This document shows positions 18,695 to 26,786 of a stretch of 63,623 nt of DNA, in pieces. Each line of letters starts with the position of its first letter. Positions within the stretch are counted from its first letter, which is position 1. Under the pieces are notes generated by a model. The model was not told the DNA's origin. It did no database searches and was given only the letters and a program-made list of their open reading frames with translations. Both the position numbers and the translations under genes were made by a program. Source of the stretch: Sulfurihydrogenibium sp. (lineage in GTDB: Bacteria > Aquificota > Aquificia > Aquificales > Hydrogenothermaceae); contig NZ_JAPYVU010000003.1 of the NCBI RefSeq assembly GCF_028276765.1, forward strand, positions 1-63,623, read 5' to 3'.

Positions 18695-18829
18695 GAGACT
18701 GTTCCGAAAATCCACACTGTCATTCTGAGCAAAGTGAAGATTCCCCTATTTTAAAGGGAGGAAATCCTTCGGCCTTACACCCTTAGGATGACAAGGAAAG
18801 GTAAATTTACAAAAATTTTGGGACACTCT
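18695..18829. mobile_element. MITE-like element, type 1, copy B
   Basis: About 135 bp from GAGACTGTTCCGAAAAT to TTTTGGGACACTCTT. It contains GTCATTCTGAGCAAAGTGAA on the left and CCTTCGGCC..TTAGGATGACAAGG on the right, facing each other as a long imperfect hairpin. It has the same order of parts as copies A and C. The rest of 18533-18865 holds nothing recognisable. Confidence 0.75.
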
Positions 18830-18865
18830 TATTAAAATATGATAATGTAAGAAGTAAAGTGTGAT

Positions 18866-18883
18866 TTGCACAAAAACGTGCAA
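18866..18883. promoter_or_regulatory. TTGCAC-N6-GTGCAA palindrome upstream of the amtB pseudogene
   Basis: TTGCACAAAAACGTGCAA, one base shorter than the 19-bp boxes before glnB, acs and tig/speD. It lies about 95 bp upstream of a degenerate -24/-12 element, a usual distance for an NtrC-type enhancer. Confidence 0.4.
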
Positions 18884-18968
18884 AAGTTTTATAAATTTGC
18901 TGAATTTTTATTCAATTTAAAATATTTGATAATTATTTAAGATATTGAAAAACTTATATTTTTAATTT

Positions 18969-18983
18969 TGACATCAAAGTTGC
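18969..18983 (+). promoter_or_regulatory. Degenerate sigma-54 promoter of the amtB pseudogene
   Basis: TGA-N10-GC (TGACATCAAAGTTGC). The -12 GC and the spacing match sigma-54, but the -24 GG has become GA. Compare the intact TGG-N10-GC before glnB at 40966. Confidence 0.4.
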
Positions 18984-19023
18984 GTATTCTACTGATTTGA
19001 GAATTTTCAAGAGGTGGTTAAAG

Positions 19024-19600
19024 ATGAAAAAATATTGATTTTAACAACAAGCTTGATTCCTCTGTAGTGTGGGTGCTATGGGGATACTCACTGGCTTTCG
19101 GAAAATATATTGGAGGAATAATAGGCAGCTTGGAAAATGCGTTTTTAAATGGCATTTCTGTAAATGATATATGGTCAGTGAGCAATATTCCAACTTTATT
19201 ATTTGTAGCATTTCATTTAACGTTTGCTGCAATTGCAGTAGCATTAGTCAGTGGTGCAGTTATTGAAAGAATGAAATTCGAGGCTTGGTTAATATCTGTA
19301 ATTCTTTGGATAACTTTCGTATATTCACCTGTTGCTCACTGGGTTTGGGGTGGTGGATTTTTATCAAAGCTTGGATTGTTAGACTTTGCAGGTGGAACGG
19401 TTGTAGAAACTGCTTCTGGAATATCAGGTCTTGCACTTGCACTATTATTGGGCAAAAGAAATGATTTTGGTAAAAAAGCAATCTTGTCATCTTCTGTAGT
19501 TTTAACGGTTGCCGGAGCAGGTTTGTTATGGTTTGGCTGGCTTGGTTTTAATGAAATAGCGGTATCTGCACTTTTAATAACTAATACAGCCGGGCATTTC
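19024..19600 (+). pseudogene. Truncated, frameshifted second copy of amtB
   Basis: The start ATGAAAAAATATTGATTTTA aligns with the signal peptide of the intact AmtB at 41382 after a one-base deletion, and runs to a stop at TCTGTAG. About 50 codons are then missing, and homology resumes at VWVLWGYSLAFG. It continues for about 170 residues (IGSLENAFLNGISVNDIW, AHWVWGGGFLSKLG) with an internal deletion near GFN-EIAVSALL, and ends after ITNTAG. The C-terminal third, with the second pore His, is gone, and the first pore His (VVHINAG in the intact gene) reads VVETASG. It cannot encode a transporter. GAGGTGG before the start is retained. Confidence 0.85.
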
Positions 19601-19612
19601 CTAATTTTTCAT

Positions 19613-20152
19613 CTAAGGTATAAATTTAACTAAATAATTTCCAAGAATTCCTGCCAAGAAACCAAAAAAATAACCAACTAATACATCCAGTGGAAAGTGT
19701 GCTCCCATATAGACCCTTCCATAACCAATTATTAAAGCTATAATCAAAAGAATTAAAGATAGATAGATATTTCCATAAAATAAAGAGACAGTAAAAATTG
19801 TAAAAACGTAGCCACTATCGGCAGACGGAAAGCTCTTTAAAGATACAGGTTCAAGAAGGTTTACATTTTCAAGTAAAGCTGAAGGTCGTTTATGTCTAAA
19901 TGTATACTTTAAAGCCGGCATAATTATTCCTGTTATTAGTAAACTTGCCATCAAATGTTTTAGAAAGTTAAAATCCTTTAAAAAGATATAAAAGATCAAA
20001 ATATAGACAGGAATTGAGTAAGATTTTCCCATGTAAAAGAAATACTTGTAAAACTTATCAAGAAAGCTATTTCTTCTTGAATTTATCAAATAAAATAATT
20101 TAACATTCCATCTAATGCTAACTTCCCAATCATTCCTCACCAGCAACCTCAA
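19613..20152 (-). CDS. PAP2-family membrane phosphatase
   Basis: 179 residues and about five membrane helices. The phosphatase motifs are KYTFRHKRP (motif 1), SFPSADS (motif 2) and GYGRVYMGAHFPLDVLVG (motif 3, with Arg, His and Asp). Motif 2 has Asp where most family members have the acid-base His of PSGH. Likely substrates are lipid phosphates such as undecaprenyl-PP or lipid A, not decidable here. It overlaps the PHP gene by 23 nt and ends beside the amtB pseudogene. Confidence 0.82.
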   Translation of the reverse strand: MRLLVRNDWEVSIRWNVKLFYLINSRRNSFLDKFYKYFFYMGKSYSIPVYILIFYIFLKDFNFLKHLMASLLITGIIMPALKYTFRHKRPSALLENVNLLEPVSLKSFPSADSGYVFTIFTVSLFYGNIYLSLILLIIALIIGYGRVYMGAHFPLDVLVGYFFGFLAGILGNYLVKFIP

Positions 20153-21173
20153 AAAAATTAGTTATTACAACAGGTCTAAATCCAAAGTAAAGATTAAAAA
20201 TTCTAAAATCATACTCATAAACTTCTAAATGATAAATGCCTTCTTCTTTAAGTTTATAAGAAAAATGTTTTTTATCTGTTATGAAAACTTTTTTACCATC
20301 TTTAAATAAGATTTTAACCCTCTTGCTTTTATCAAAGGAAAAATAAATTTTACCATCTTTACAAACTCTTTCGCCGAGAATTTTAATACCTTTCTTGTCT
20401 ATAGCAAATATATCAATAAAGTTTTGATTTATGCTTAAATAAAGATTGCCATCTGAAAGAGACTTTAAAACATCTTCTTTTGAATTTAAAGGTTCCTTTG
20501 AGTAGACTTTATTGATAAGCCATTTAAAGCCTGATTTGTAAGAAGGAATTAATACCCCGTGGGTTTTTTCTTGGTAAACAACCTTTACGTGTAAATCTAA
20601 ACCACCAATAATGTTTAATCCTTTTGCTCTTGTAAAATAAAGCTCTCTCCATTTATCAATAGGAATAAGACAGTTCCATTTGTGAATCAAATTTCTTGAA
20701 ATTGGAAGAATCAACAGGTTTTTTATAAGACAGATGCCTGTAAAAAATTTGTTCCATACGATAATATCTTTTATGTCAATAAATTCATACAGATAGCCTT
20801 TTCTAAACTTTCCCTTCCATCTGTAATGGTCAAAATCAAAGTTATGTGGGTGAGATATTACAGGTAGCTGATTTCCAAGAAGCAGTAATCTGCCATCCGG
20901 TGTGTTTTTTTCTATACCTGCAAATACTTTATCATCTTCAAAATATTTATAATCAAGATTATCATGGTCTGTGATGAAAACATAATCAATATTGTTAATT
21001 TCCATAGCTTTTTTTATGTCTGATGGCTTACCGAGTGAATCAAATGAAAACTGCGTATGAACATGGACTATAACGTTGTATGTATATAGATTATGAGAAG
21101 GTATACTCTCTTCTTCTGCTTTATCTAATTTTAATACTTTAAAAGGTCTAAATTCTAAGTATAGAATAAGCAA
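20130..21173 (-). CDS. Membrane-anchored PHP-domain phosphoesterase-like protein
   Basis: 347 residues from a TTG at 21173. The PHP motifs are VIVHVHTQFSFDS (metal His-x-His, near 31) and FITDHDN (near 71), with NQLPVISHPHN near 118 and GGLDLHVK near 187. PHP proteins hydrolyse phosphoesters with a trinuclear metal site. The frame is open for eight more codons upstream (to 21197) and encodes IEFLIILILLILYLEF, a membrane helix. The only SD (GGGAG) is placed for a start at an ATA codon there, so the true start may lie upstream. It overlaps the PAP2 gene. Confidence 0.72.
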   Translation of the reverse strand: MLILYLEFRPFKVLKLDKAEEESIPSHNLYTYNVIVHVHTQFSFDSLGKPSDIKKAMEINNIDYVFITDHDNLDYKYFEDDKVFAGIEKNTPDGRLLLLGNQLPVISHPHNFDFDHYRWKGKFRKGYLYEFIDIKDIIVWNKFFTGICLIKNLLILPISRNLIHKWNCLIPIDKWRELYFTRAKGLNIIGGLDLHVKVVYQEKTHGVLIPSYKSGFKWLINKVYSKEPLNSKEDVLKSLSDGNLYLSINQNFIDIFAIDKKGIKILGERVCKDGKIYFSFDKSKRVKILFKDGKKVFITDKKHFSYKLKEEGIYHLEVYEYDFRIFNLYFGFRPVVITNFFEVAGEE

Positions 21174-21197
21174 AATAAGAATGATTAAAAACTCTAT

Positions 21198-21482
21198 CGT
21201 TTAAAACTCCCTTACTAAAAAGTGATTTTAATATTTTAGCAAATCAGAGATATAAATCATTGCAGGACCGTTAGATTGACTGATAAACATTAAAAGAAGG
21301 ATAACCCTATTTGTCATTCTGCAACCGTACGAAGAATCTTCCTGCCTTTTACCCAATTTTTCGTCCAACGTATAGTTAAAAAGACGGAAACTCTTTGTTG
21401 GTTAATGATTATGTGGATTTTTGTAAGCAGGCTCGGCATTTTTATAGATACCACTTGAAAAATTCCAGAACATTCTTAGCCA
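21198..21482. repeat. Intergenic region with one dispersed hairpin core
   Basis: About 285 bp with no gene. GTCATTCTGCAACCGTACGA followed by AGAATCTT lies near 21315-21342. A type-1 end resembling TGTGGATTTTTGTAAGCAGG is near 21411-21430. Confidence 0.6.
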
Positions 21483-22076
21483 TCAACTCTCAAGCCTAAC
21501 CATTGATAAAATGTCATTTGTAAGCTTGTCTATATTTGTTCCCTCTTTTGCAGAAACTAAATAAACTGGAACTTCCTTGCTTAAATCTAAAGTCTCTCTT
21601 ATAATTTTTTCAGCTTTTGCTCTTTCGCTTTGATTTAACTTATCTATTTTTGTGCCAACAACTACGTAAGGCTTTTCAAAAGATTCAAGCCATTCTTTCA
21701 TCAAAACATCAAGATTGGTAGGTGGATATCTTGTATCTACAAGCATTATGATCAAATTTAGATTTTCTCTATTTAAAAGATAATCTTCTATCATCTTTTT
21801 CCAACTTAGCCTTTCTTTATGTGACACAGCCGCAAATCCATAACCCGGCAGGTCTACAAAGTAAATATCATCATTTAAGAGAAAAAAGTTAATAAGTCTT
21901 GTTTTCCCAGGTGTTGCACTTACCTTTGCGATACTTCTTTTAAAGATCGCATTTATTAGAGAAGACTTTCCCACGTTAGACCTACCAACGATAGCTATCT
22001 CTGGCTTGTTTGGTGGCGGAAAGTCTTCCGGTTTAACTGCACTTTTTACAAACTTTACACTTTTTAAACTACCCAT
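21483..22076 (-). CDS. engB: Ribosome biogenesis GTPase EngB/YihA
   Basis: 197 residues. G1 GRSNVGKS (31-38), G2 region ATPGKTR, G3 DLPG, G4 GTKID and G5 VSAKEG are all present. It assists large-subunit assembly. It starts 2 nt after the clpX stop with no strong SD of its own, so translation is probably coupled to clpX. Placement after clpX fits the common tig-clpP-clpX-(lon)-engB order, with lon absent here. Confidence 0.95.
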   Translation of the reverse strand: MGSLKSVKFVKSAVKPEDFPPPNKPEIAIVGRSNVGKSSLINAIFKRSIAKVSATPGKTRLINFFLLNDDIYFVDLPGYGFAAVSHKERLSWKKMIEDYLLNRENLNLIIMLVDTRYPPTNLDVLMKEWLESFEKPYVVVGTKIDKLNQSERAKAEKIIRETLDLSKEVPVYLVSAKEGTNIDKLTNDILSMVRLES

Positions 22077-22078
22077 TC

Positions 22079-23305
22079 TTAGCTTGCTTTTTCGTAAACA
22101 TAGATTGGTGGTTTTTGTTTAAGAACCACATCTTTATCGATAATTACTTTCTTAAGTGTCTTTTGACTTGGTGCTTCATACATAACATCCAGCATTAAGT
22201 CCTCTATAATAGCTCTCAAACCCCTTGCCCCTGTTTTCCTTTTGATAGCTTCTCTTGCTATCTCCCTCAAAGCATCCTCTGTAAACTCTAACTCTATTCC
22301 ATCCATTGCAAGCAAGCTTTTATATTGTTTCACCAAAGCATTCTTTGGCTCCGTTAAGACTCTCACAAGTGCATCTTCGTCAAGCTCTTCTAAGGTTGCT
22401 ATAACTGGCATTCTACCAAGAAATTCTGGTATCAATCCAAACTTTATAAGGTCTTCTGGCTGGACTAAGGATAATAAATCTTTCTCTTCTGATTTTGATT
22501 TTATGTCTGCATCAAAACCTATAGATTTCTTCCCAATTCTTTGTTTGATTATATCTTCAAGTCCAACAAAAGCACCGCCGAGAATAAAAAGAATGTTTGT
22601 TGTATCAATTTGAATAAACTCCTGGTGCGGGTGTTTTCTTCCGCCTTGTGGTGGCACGTTTGCAATTGTTCCTTCTAATATTTTCAATAAAGCTTGCTGA
22701 ACACCTTCACCAGACACATCTCTTGTAATGGATGGATTATCTCCGGATTTTTTTGCTATTTTATCTACTTCATCTATATAAACAATTCCTTTTTCTGCTG
22801 CTTCTACATCGTAATCAGCATTTTGAAGCAATCTTGCAAGAATGCTTTCCACGTCTTCACCAACATATCCTGCCTCAGTGATGTTTGTAGCATCTGCAAT
22901 GGCAAAAGGTACGTTTAAGATTCTTGCCAAAGTTCTTGCTAAAAGAGTCTTACCAGAACCTGTTGGACCAATAAGTAAAACATTACTTTTCTCAATCTCA
23001 ACGTCTTTATCTTTAAATAACTCTTTTTGATATATTCTTTTGTAATGATTGTATACCGCTACAGATAGAATCTTTTTTGCCTTTTCTTGACCTATAACGT
23101 ACTCATCAAGTTTAGCTTTTATTTCTGCAGGCGTTGGAAGTTCTGATAAATTTTCAAACTTTTTGTTTTCAAGCTCTTCTCTAACTATAGATGCAAGTTT
23201 ATCTACACAACTATCACAAATGAGTATATCATTAGGACCTTCTACTAATACATCTGCTTTACTTTCTGGTTTTCCACAGAAAGAACATTTTTTTTCTTTT
23301 GCCAT
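22079..23305 (-). CDS. clpX: ATP-dependent Clp protease ATP-binding subunit ClpX
   Basis: 408 residues. The N-terminal zinc-binding domain has Cys7, Cys10, Cys30 and Cys33. Walker A is GPTGSGKT (113-120), Walker [11 protein letters not shown] near 193. IGF-type ClpP loop residues are seen as [11 protein letters not shown] near 264. The hexamer unfolds substrates and feeds ClpP, encoded 5 nt upstream. Full length. Confidence 0.97.
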   Translation of the reverse strand: MAKEKKCSFCGKPESKADVLVEGPNDILICDSCVDKLASIVREELENKKFENLSELPTPAEIKAKLDEYVIGQEKAKKILSVAVYNHYKRIYQKELFKDKDVEIEKSNVLLIGPTGSGKTLLARTLARILNVPFAIADATNITEAGYVGEDVESILARLLQNADYDVEAAEKGIVYIDEVDKIAKKSGDNPSITRDVSGEGVQQALLKILEGTIANVPPQGGRKHPHQEFIQIDTTNILFILGGAFVGLEDIIKQRIGKKSIGFDADIKSKSEEKDLLSLVQPEDLIKFGLIPEFLGRMPVIATLEELDEDALVRVLTEPKNALVKQYKSLLAMDGIELEFTEDALREIAREAIKRKTGARGLRAIIEDLMLDVMYEAPSQKTLKKVIIDKDVVLKQKPPIYVYEKAS

Positions 23306-23310
23306 TTTTC

Positions 23311-23916
23311 TTATTTTTCACCTCTTTTATAAATAACTTTATCTATAAGACCATATTCCTTAGCTTCTTCAGCAGACATAAAGTAATCTCTTTCTGTGTC
23401 TGCTTCTATCTTTTCAATTGGCTGTCCTGTGTGCTTTGCTAGATATTCATTCAATATTCTTTTAAGTCTCAGAATTTCTCTTGCATGAATCTCTATATCT
23501 GTAGCCTGTCCTTGGAATCCACCAATTGGTTGATGAATCATTATTCTTGCATTTGGCAGAGAGTATCTTTTTCCTTTGGTTCCGGCAGAGAGCAAAAAAG
23601 CTGCCATGGATGCTGCTTGTCCCATACAGATTGTAACTACATCTGGTTTTATGTAGTTCATAGTATCGTAAATGGCAAGTCCGGCAGTAACCACACCACC
23701 GGGAGAGTTAATGTACATATAAATATCCTTATCCGGATCCTCAGATTCTAAAAATAAAAGCTGTGCAACAACCAAGTTAGCAACATGGTCATCGATAGGT
23801 GTTCCAAGAAGAATTATTCTATCTTTTAATAATCTTGAGTATATATCGTATGCTCTTTCACCTCTTGGTGTTTGTTCTATAACTATTGGTATTAATTGAT
23901 TTAAAATCTTATCCAT
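23311..23916 (-). CDS. clpP: ATP-dependent Clp protease proteolytic subunit ClpP
   Basis: 201 residues. Catalytic Ser103 lies in GQAASMAAF and His128 in RIMIHQP, with the Asp in the ERDYFM region. The short N-terminus up to [20 protein letters not shown] is typical. Tetradecameric serine protease working with ClpX. Overlaps the trigger factor gene by 8 nt, so the three genes form one transcript. Confidence 0.97.
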   Translation of the reverse strand: MDKILNQLIPIVIEQTPRGERAYDIYSRLLKDRIILLGTPIDDHVANLVVAQLLFLESEDPDKDIYMYINSPGGVVTAGLAIYDTMNYIKPDVVTICMGQAASMAAFLLSAGTKGKRYSLPNARIMIHQPIGGFQGQATDIEIHAREILRLKRILNEYLAKHTGQPIEKIEADTERDYFMSAEEAKEYGLIDKVIYKRGEK

Positions 23917-25222
23917 TTTGCTCCTCTTTATTTTCTTGTTTTTCTCTAGCTTCTAACTCTTCTTCAGATATCTCTTTAATATTTGCCTTTTCTACCAATA
24001 CGTCAAGTGCTTTTTGTCTTGCAATATCTGATTTAATTCCTTCTAGCATGCCTTTTTGGATCAAATACTCTCTCATATCAGCAAATGAAACGTTGTAAGA
24101 CTGTGCCAATTTAGAAATTTGTGCATCTAACTCTTCGTCAGATACAGCGATACCCTCTTTTTCAGCGATTTTTGAAAGAATAAGCATGACTCTGACATTA
24201 TTTATAGCTGTTATAGTCAAGTTTCCACTTGCTGCGTCAAGAATTTCTTTGTTTGGTTCAATTCCATAACTATTAAGCTGATCTATGTATCTTTGAGTTA
24301 AATTTTCGATTTCCAACCTTAATAGAGAAGCTGGAACTGGAAAATCATATTCTTGAGCTAATTTATCTAAAATCTTTTGTTCAATTTCTTGTTTTCTAAG
24401 CGCTTTTAATTGATTTTCTATATTTTCTCTAATTTTATTCTTAGCTTCTTCTACGTTTTCACCAAGACCCATAGATTTTACAAACTCATCATTGAATTCT
24501 GGAACAACTTTTCTTTTTACTTCTAAAATTTCTAACTTTATTTTTGCCTTACCTATCTCTTCACCTTTTTCATTATATAAAGGTACATTTTCAAGCTCTA
24601 CCTTATCACCAACTTTTTTTCCTTTTATAGCATCCTCAGCCTCTTTTCTCAAAGCGCCTGAACCAATTATGGTTTCAAATTCATCCTCTTCTTCTTCGCC
24701 TTTATCAGAAATTATGTGATACTTGACCTTAACTTTATCACCATCTTCTATTTCTTTATCCGCATCTTCATATGTAGCATTGTTTTCTAAGATGTTTTTG
24801 ATAGCATTTTCTATATCTTCATCTTTAACTTCAAGTTTGACAACTTCAACTTCTATGTCTTCGTAAGGTTTCAGTTCAAACTCTGGAGCAACCTCAAAGC
24901 TAACTTTCATCGATAATTTTTCATCATTTTCAAGCTTTACATCGCCGAATAATATTTCAGGTGTAACTGGTTTTAGACTTTCTTTTTCAAGAATTTCGGG
25001 AAGATATTTATCGATGTATGCTTTAGCCACTTCTTCCTTTATAGCATCTTTATATTTTGCCTTTATTATAGCCTTTGGAACATGACCTTTTCTAAATCCT
25101 TTTACTTCTGCTACTTTAGATATTTCCTTGATTACTTCTTCTGCCAATTCTTTTACTTTCTGTCCTTCATCCTCGATTGTTAAAGTTCTTAATAATTCTT
25201 TTGCTTCCACTACTACGTTCAT
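23909..25222 (-). CDS. tig: Trigger factor (ribosome-associated chaperone)
   Basis: 437 residues. The ribosome-binding domain signature is [16 protein letters not shown] (about 41-56). The FKBP-like prolyl isomerase domain spans about 155-235 ([31 protein letters not shown]). The long helical C-terminal domain ends in an acidic tail. It binds nascent chains at the exit tunnel. A TATAAT-type -10 on this strand is at 25256-25261, and a 19-bp palindrome (25286-25304) lies just upstream, shared with the divergent speD. Confidence 0.96.
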   Translation of the reverse strand: MNVVVEAKELLRTLTIEDEGQKVKELAEEVIKEISKVAEVKGFRKGHVPKAIIKAKYKDAIKEEVAKAYIDKYLPEILEKESLKPVTPEILFGDVKLENDEKLSMKVSFEVAPEFELKPYEDIEVEVVKLEVKDEDIENAIKNILENNATYEDADKEIEDGDKVKVKYHIISDKGEEEEDEFETIIGSGALRKEAEDAIKGKKVGDKVELENVPLYNEKGEEIGKAKIKLEILEVKRKVVPEFNDEFVKSMGLGENVEEAKNKIRENIENQLKALRKQEIEQKILDKLAQEYDFPVPASLLRLEIENLTQRYIDQLNSYGIEPNKEILDAASGNLTITAINNVRVMLILSKIAEKEGIAVSDEELDAQISKLAQSYNVSFADMREYLIQKGMLEGIKSDIARQKALDVLVEKANIKEISEEELEAREKQENKEEQNG

Positions 25223-25255
25223 CTATTCACTCCTCTCAATGATTTTTAAGAAAAA

Positions 25256-25261
25256 ATTATA
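25256..25261 (-). promoter_or_regulatory. -10 element of tig
   Basis: TATAAT on the minus strand, 34 nt before the tig ATG. No clear TTGACA-like -35 is visible; the 19-bp palindrome begins 25 bp upstream. Confidence 0.4.
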
Positions 25262-25285
25262 TCATAAAGTTAAAGAAGTTTTAAG

Positions 25286-25304
25286 TTGCATATTTTTTGT
25301 GCAA
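25286..25304. promoter_or_regulatory. 19-bp TTGCAYA-N5-TRTGCAA palindrome between tig and speD
   Basis: On the minus strand it reads TTGCACAAAAAATATGCAA, differing at one base from the identical boxes at 40853 (glnB) and 44497 (acs). It sits between two divergent -10 elements, so it could control both genes. Confidence 0.5.
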
Positions 25305-25332
25305 AAGTATTTTAAATTTTTAAAATTTGAAT

Positions 25333-25338
25333 TATAAT
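25333..25338 (+). promoter_or_regulatory. -10 element of speD
   Basis: TATAAT about 40 nt upstream of the leader ORF start and about 100 nt upstream of speD. Confidence 0.4.
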
Positions 25339-25379
25339 ATTATTTTCAAATTTATCCTGAGTAAAGGAGGTTTCTTATC

Positions 25380-25469
25380 ATGGGCAGTAATAGCCCGACG
25401 AAAATGTACTTCAAAAAAATTATTAAGGAGGAAAGAAAATGGAAAAAACCCTCGGACTGCATATCTTAG
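25380..25469 (+). CDS. Leader ORF overlapping the start of speD
   Basis: A 29-codon ORF (MGSNSPTKMYFKK...) whose ATG follows a very strong AAAGGAGG with a 9-nt spacer. It ends at TAG 25467-25469, 28 nt inside speD in another frame. A small GGGC-N7-GCCC hairpin spans its first codons. The strength of the SD suggests that it is translated. It may couple or modulate speD translation, but it could also be a chance ORF at the speD leader. Confidence 0.4.
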   Translation: MGSNSPTKMYFKKIIKEERKWKKPSDCIS

Positions 25470-25840
25470 CGGACCTATACGGTGTAGATTTTGAAAAAAT
25501 TGACCATGTTGAAGATGTAAAAGCTCTTCTTGAAGGTGCAGTTAAGTACGCAAACTTAAGTAAATTATCATCTCATTTCCATCAGTTTAATCCTCACGGT
25601 GCAACAGGAGTCATACTCTTAGAAGAATCCCACATCTCTATTCATACTTGGCCAGAGCATGGTTATGCTGCAATAGACGTTTACACCTGTGGTGGCAAGG
25701 AAAAAACTTTTAAAGCTATGGAATACATCATTAAAACTCTCAAACCAAAGAGAATTGATGAGAGAATAGCTGAAAGAGGTGTAGTTCCAGTTAACCCTGA
25801 AGGTGTAAACATAGAAAAAATGCAGCTGGCACAAGTATAA
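25439..25840 (+). CDS. speD: S-adenosylmethionine decarboxylase proenzyme
   Basis: 133 residues, class of short bacterial/archaeal SpeD. Self-cleavage site LEESHISIHTWPEHGY: the chain is cut between Glu63 and Ser64, and Ser64 becomes the pyruvoyl group. His69 and Cys84 (VYTCGG) are the other catalytic residues. It supplies decarboxylated SAM for spermidine and for the long or branched polyamines of thermophiles. AAGGAGG lies 7 nt before the ATG. No speE is nearby. Confidence 0.96.
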   Translation: MEKTLGLHILADLYGVDFEKIDHVEDVKALLEGAVKYANLSKLSSHFHQFNPHGATGVILLEESHISIHTWPEHGYAAIDVYTCGGKEKTFKAMEYIIKTLKPKRIDERIAERGVVPVNPEGVNIEKMQLAQV

Positions 25841-25914
25841 TCTGATTTTTAGCATTGTTATTTTAAAAATCTGCCGGTAAATTTATTACATCACTAAAAT
25901 ACGGAGGTATTACT

Positions 25915-26337
25915 ATGCTTAACAAAGACATATTAGATTTACTCAAAGATTTTACGCCGGCAGTATTTGCAACAGTGAAAGATAATAAACCACATTTGGC
26001 ATTCGTTTCATGGCTAATAGCTACAGATGAAAAAACGATAAAAGTAGCTTTAAGTAAAAATTCTGCATCAATAAACAATATTAAAGAAAACCCAAATGTG
26101 GCAATATCTGTATTTGGTCCATCTATAGCAGCAACTATTTACGGTACGGCTAAGATTGTTAAAGATGAAATAGAAACTATTTCTTTTCCTGTTTCTGTGG
26201 TAGAAGTAAATGTTGAATCTGTTGTTGACAACTTGTTCCCAGGTGCAACAGTTAAAGGAACTATTCCATTTGAACACACCGGCAACATACAAAAGGCTTT
26301 AGAGCTTGATGAAAAAGTTTTAAACGCTTTAAAGTAA
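25915..26337 (+). CDS. Pyridoxamine 5'-phosphate oxidase-like FMN-binding split-barrel protein
   Basis: 140 residues with the FMN-barrel pattern: FTPAVFATVKDNKPHLAFVS, then TIKVALSKNSASINNIKENP and VAISVFGPSIAATIYGTAKI. These match the strand and phosphate-binding segments of the PNPOx-like family, but specific PdxH residues are absent. A flavin reductase or F420/FMN-dependent redox role is possible. Monocistronic, after speD; ATG with GGAGGT upstream. Confidence 0.75.
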   Translation: MLNKDILDLLKDFTPAVFATVKDNKPHLAFVSWLIATDEKTIKVALSKNSASINNIKENPNVAISVFGPSIAATIYGTAKIVKDEIETISFPVSVVEVNVESVVDNLFPGATVKGTIPFEHTGNIQKALELDEKVLNALK

Positions 26338-26389
26338 GTGAGATAATTAGAAAGTTATTATTGGCTGTGAAAAGTCAACAAAAAAGATG

Positions 26390-26583
26390 CATACTTTTGG
26401 CAAGAAATTAAGGATCTTAAAAACATAAATATAGGAGATCCTTCGGACTAAAGTCATCAGGACGGCAGAGAATTGAAAGTAAAGGCAATTCATGAATTGT
26501 CATCACAAAAGGTAGGAGTAAAGTATTGTCATTCTACAGCGGCGAAGAACCTCCTGTTTTTATGAATTTCTCGCCTGACGTAA
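26390..26583. mobile_element. MITE-like element, type 2, copy c (full length)
   Basis: About 194 bp. The left end ATACTTTTGGCAAGAAATTA is the inverted counterpart of the right end TGAATTTCTCGCCTGACGTA. Inside are GGAGATCCTTCGGACTAAAG, a central palindrome CAATTCATGAATTG, then GTCATTCTACAGCGGCGAAG. The order is the same as in the copy at 46705-46885. An adjacent GGGCAG-N8-CTGCCC hairpin (26609-26628) has no clear T run. The rest of 26584-26786 holds no gene. Confidence 0.7.
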
Positions 26584-26786
26584 AAAAACGATATATCATC
26601 AACTTTTTGGGCAGTCTTTAAGCTGCCCTAATTAAAAAACTAACCTTTCCTGATTTGAATTTAGATATTAATGAAAAAGAGACGAAATTTTGTCGTTCTG
26701 TAAAAATTGGAAGAGCCTATTGAAAAATTTTTTTTAAACAATATATTAATACCTTGTGCAAATTACTTTTTAAAAGGTGAGTTTTA

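Noticed and set aside
26609-26628. GGGCAG/CTGCCC hairpin as a terminator
   Set aside because: No T run on either side and no gene ends close by.
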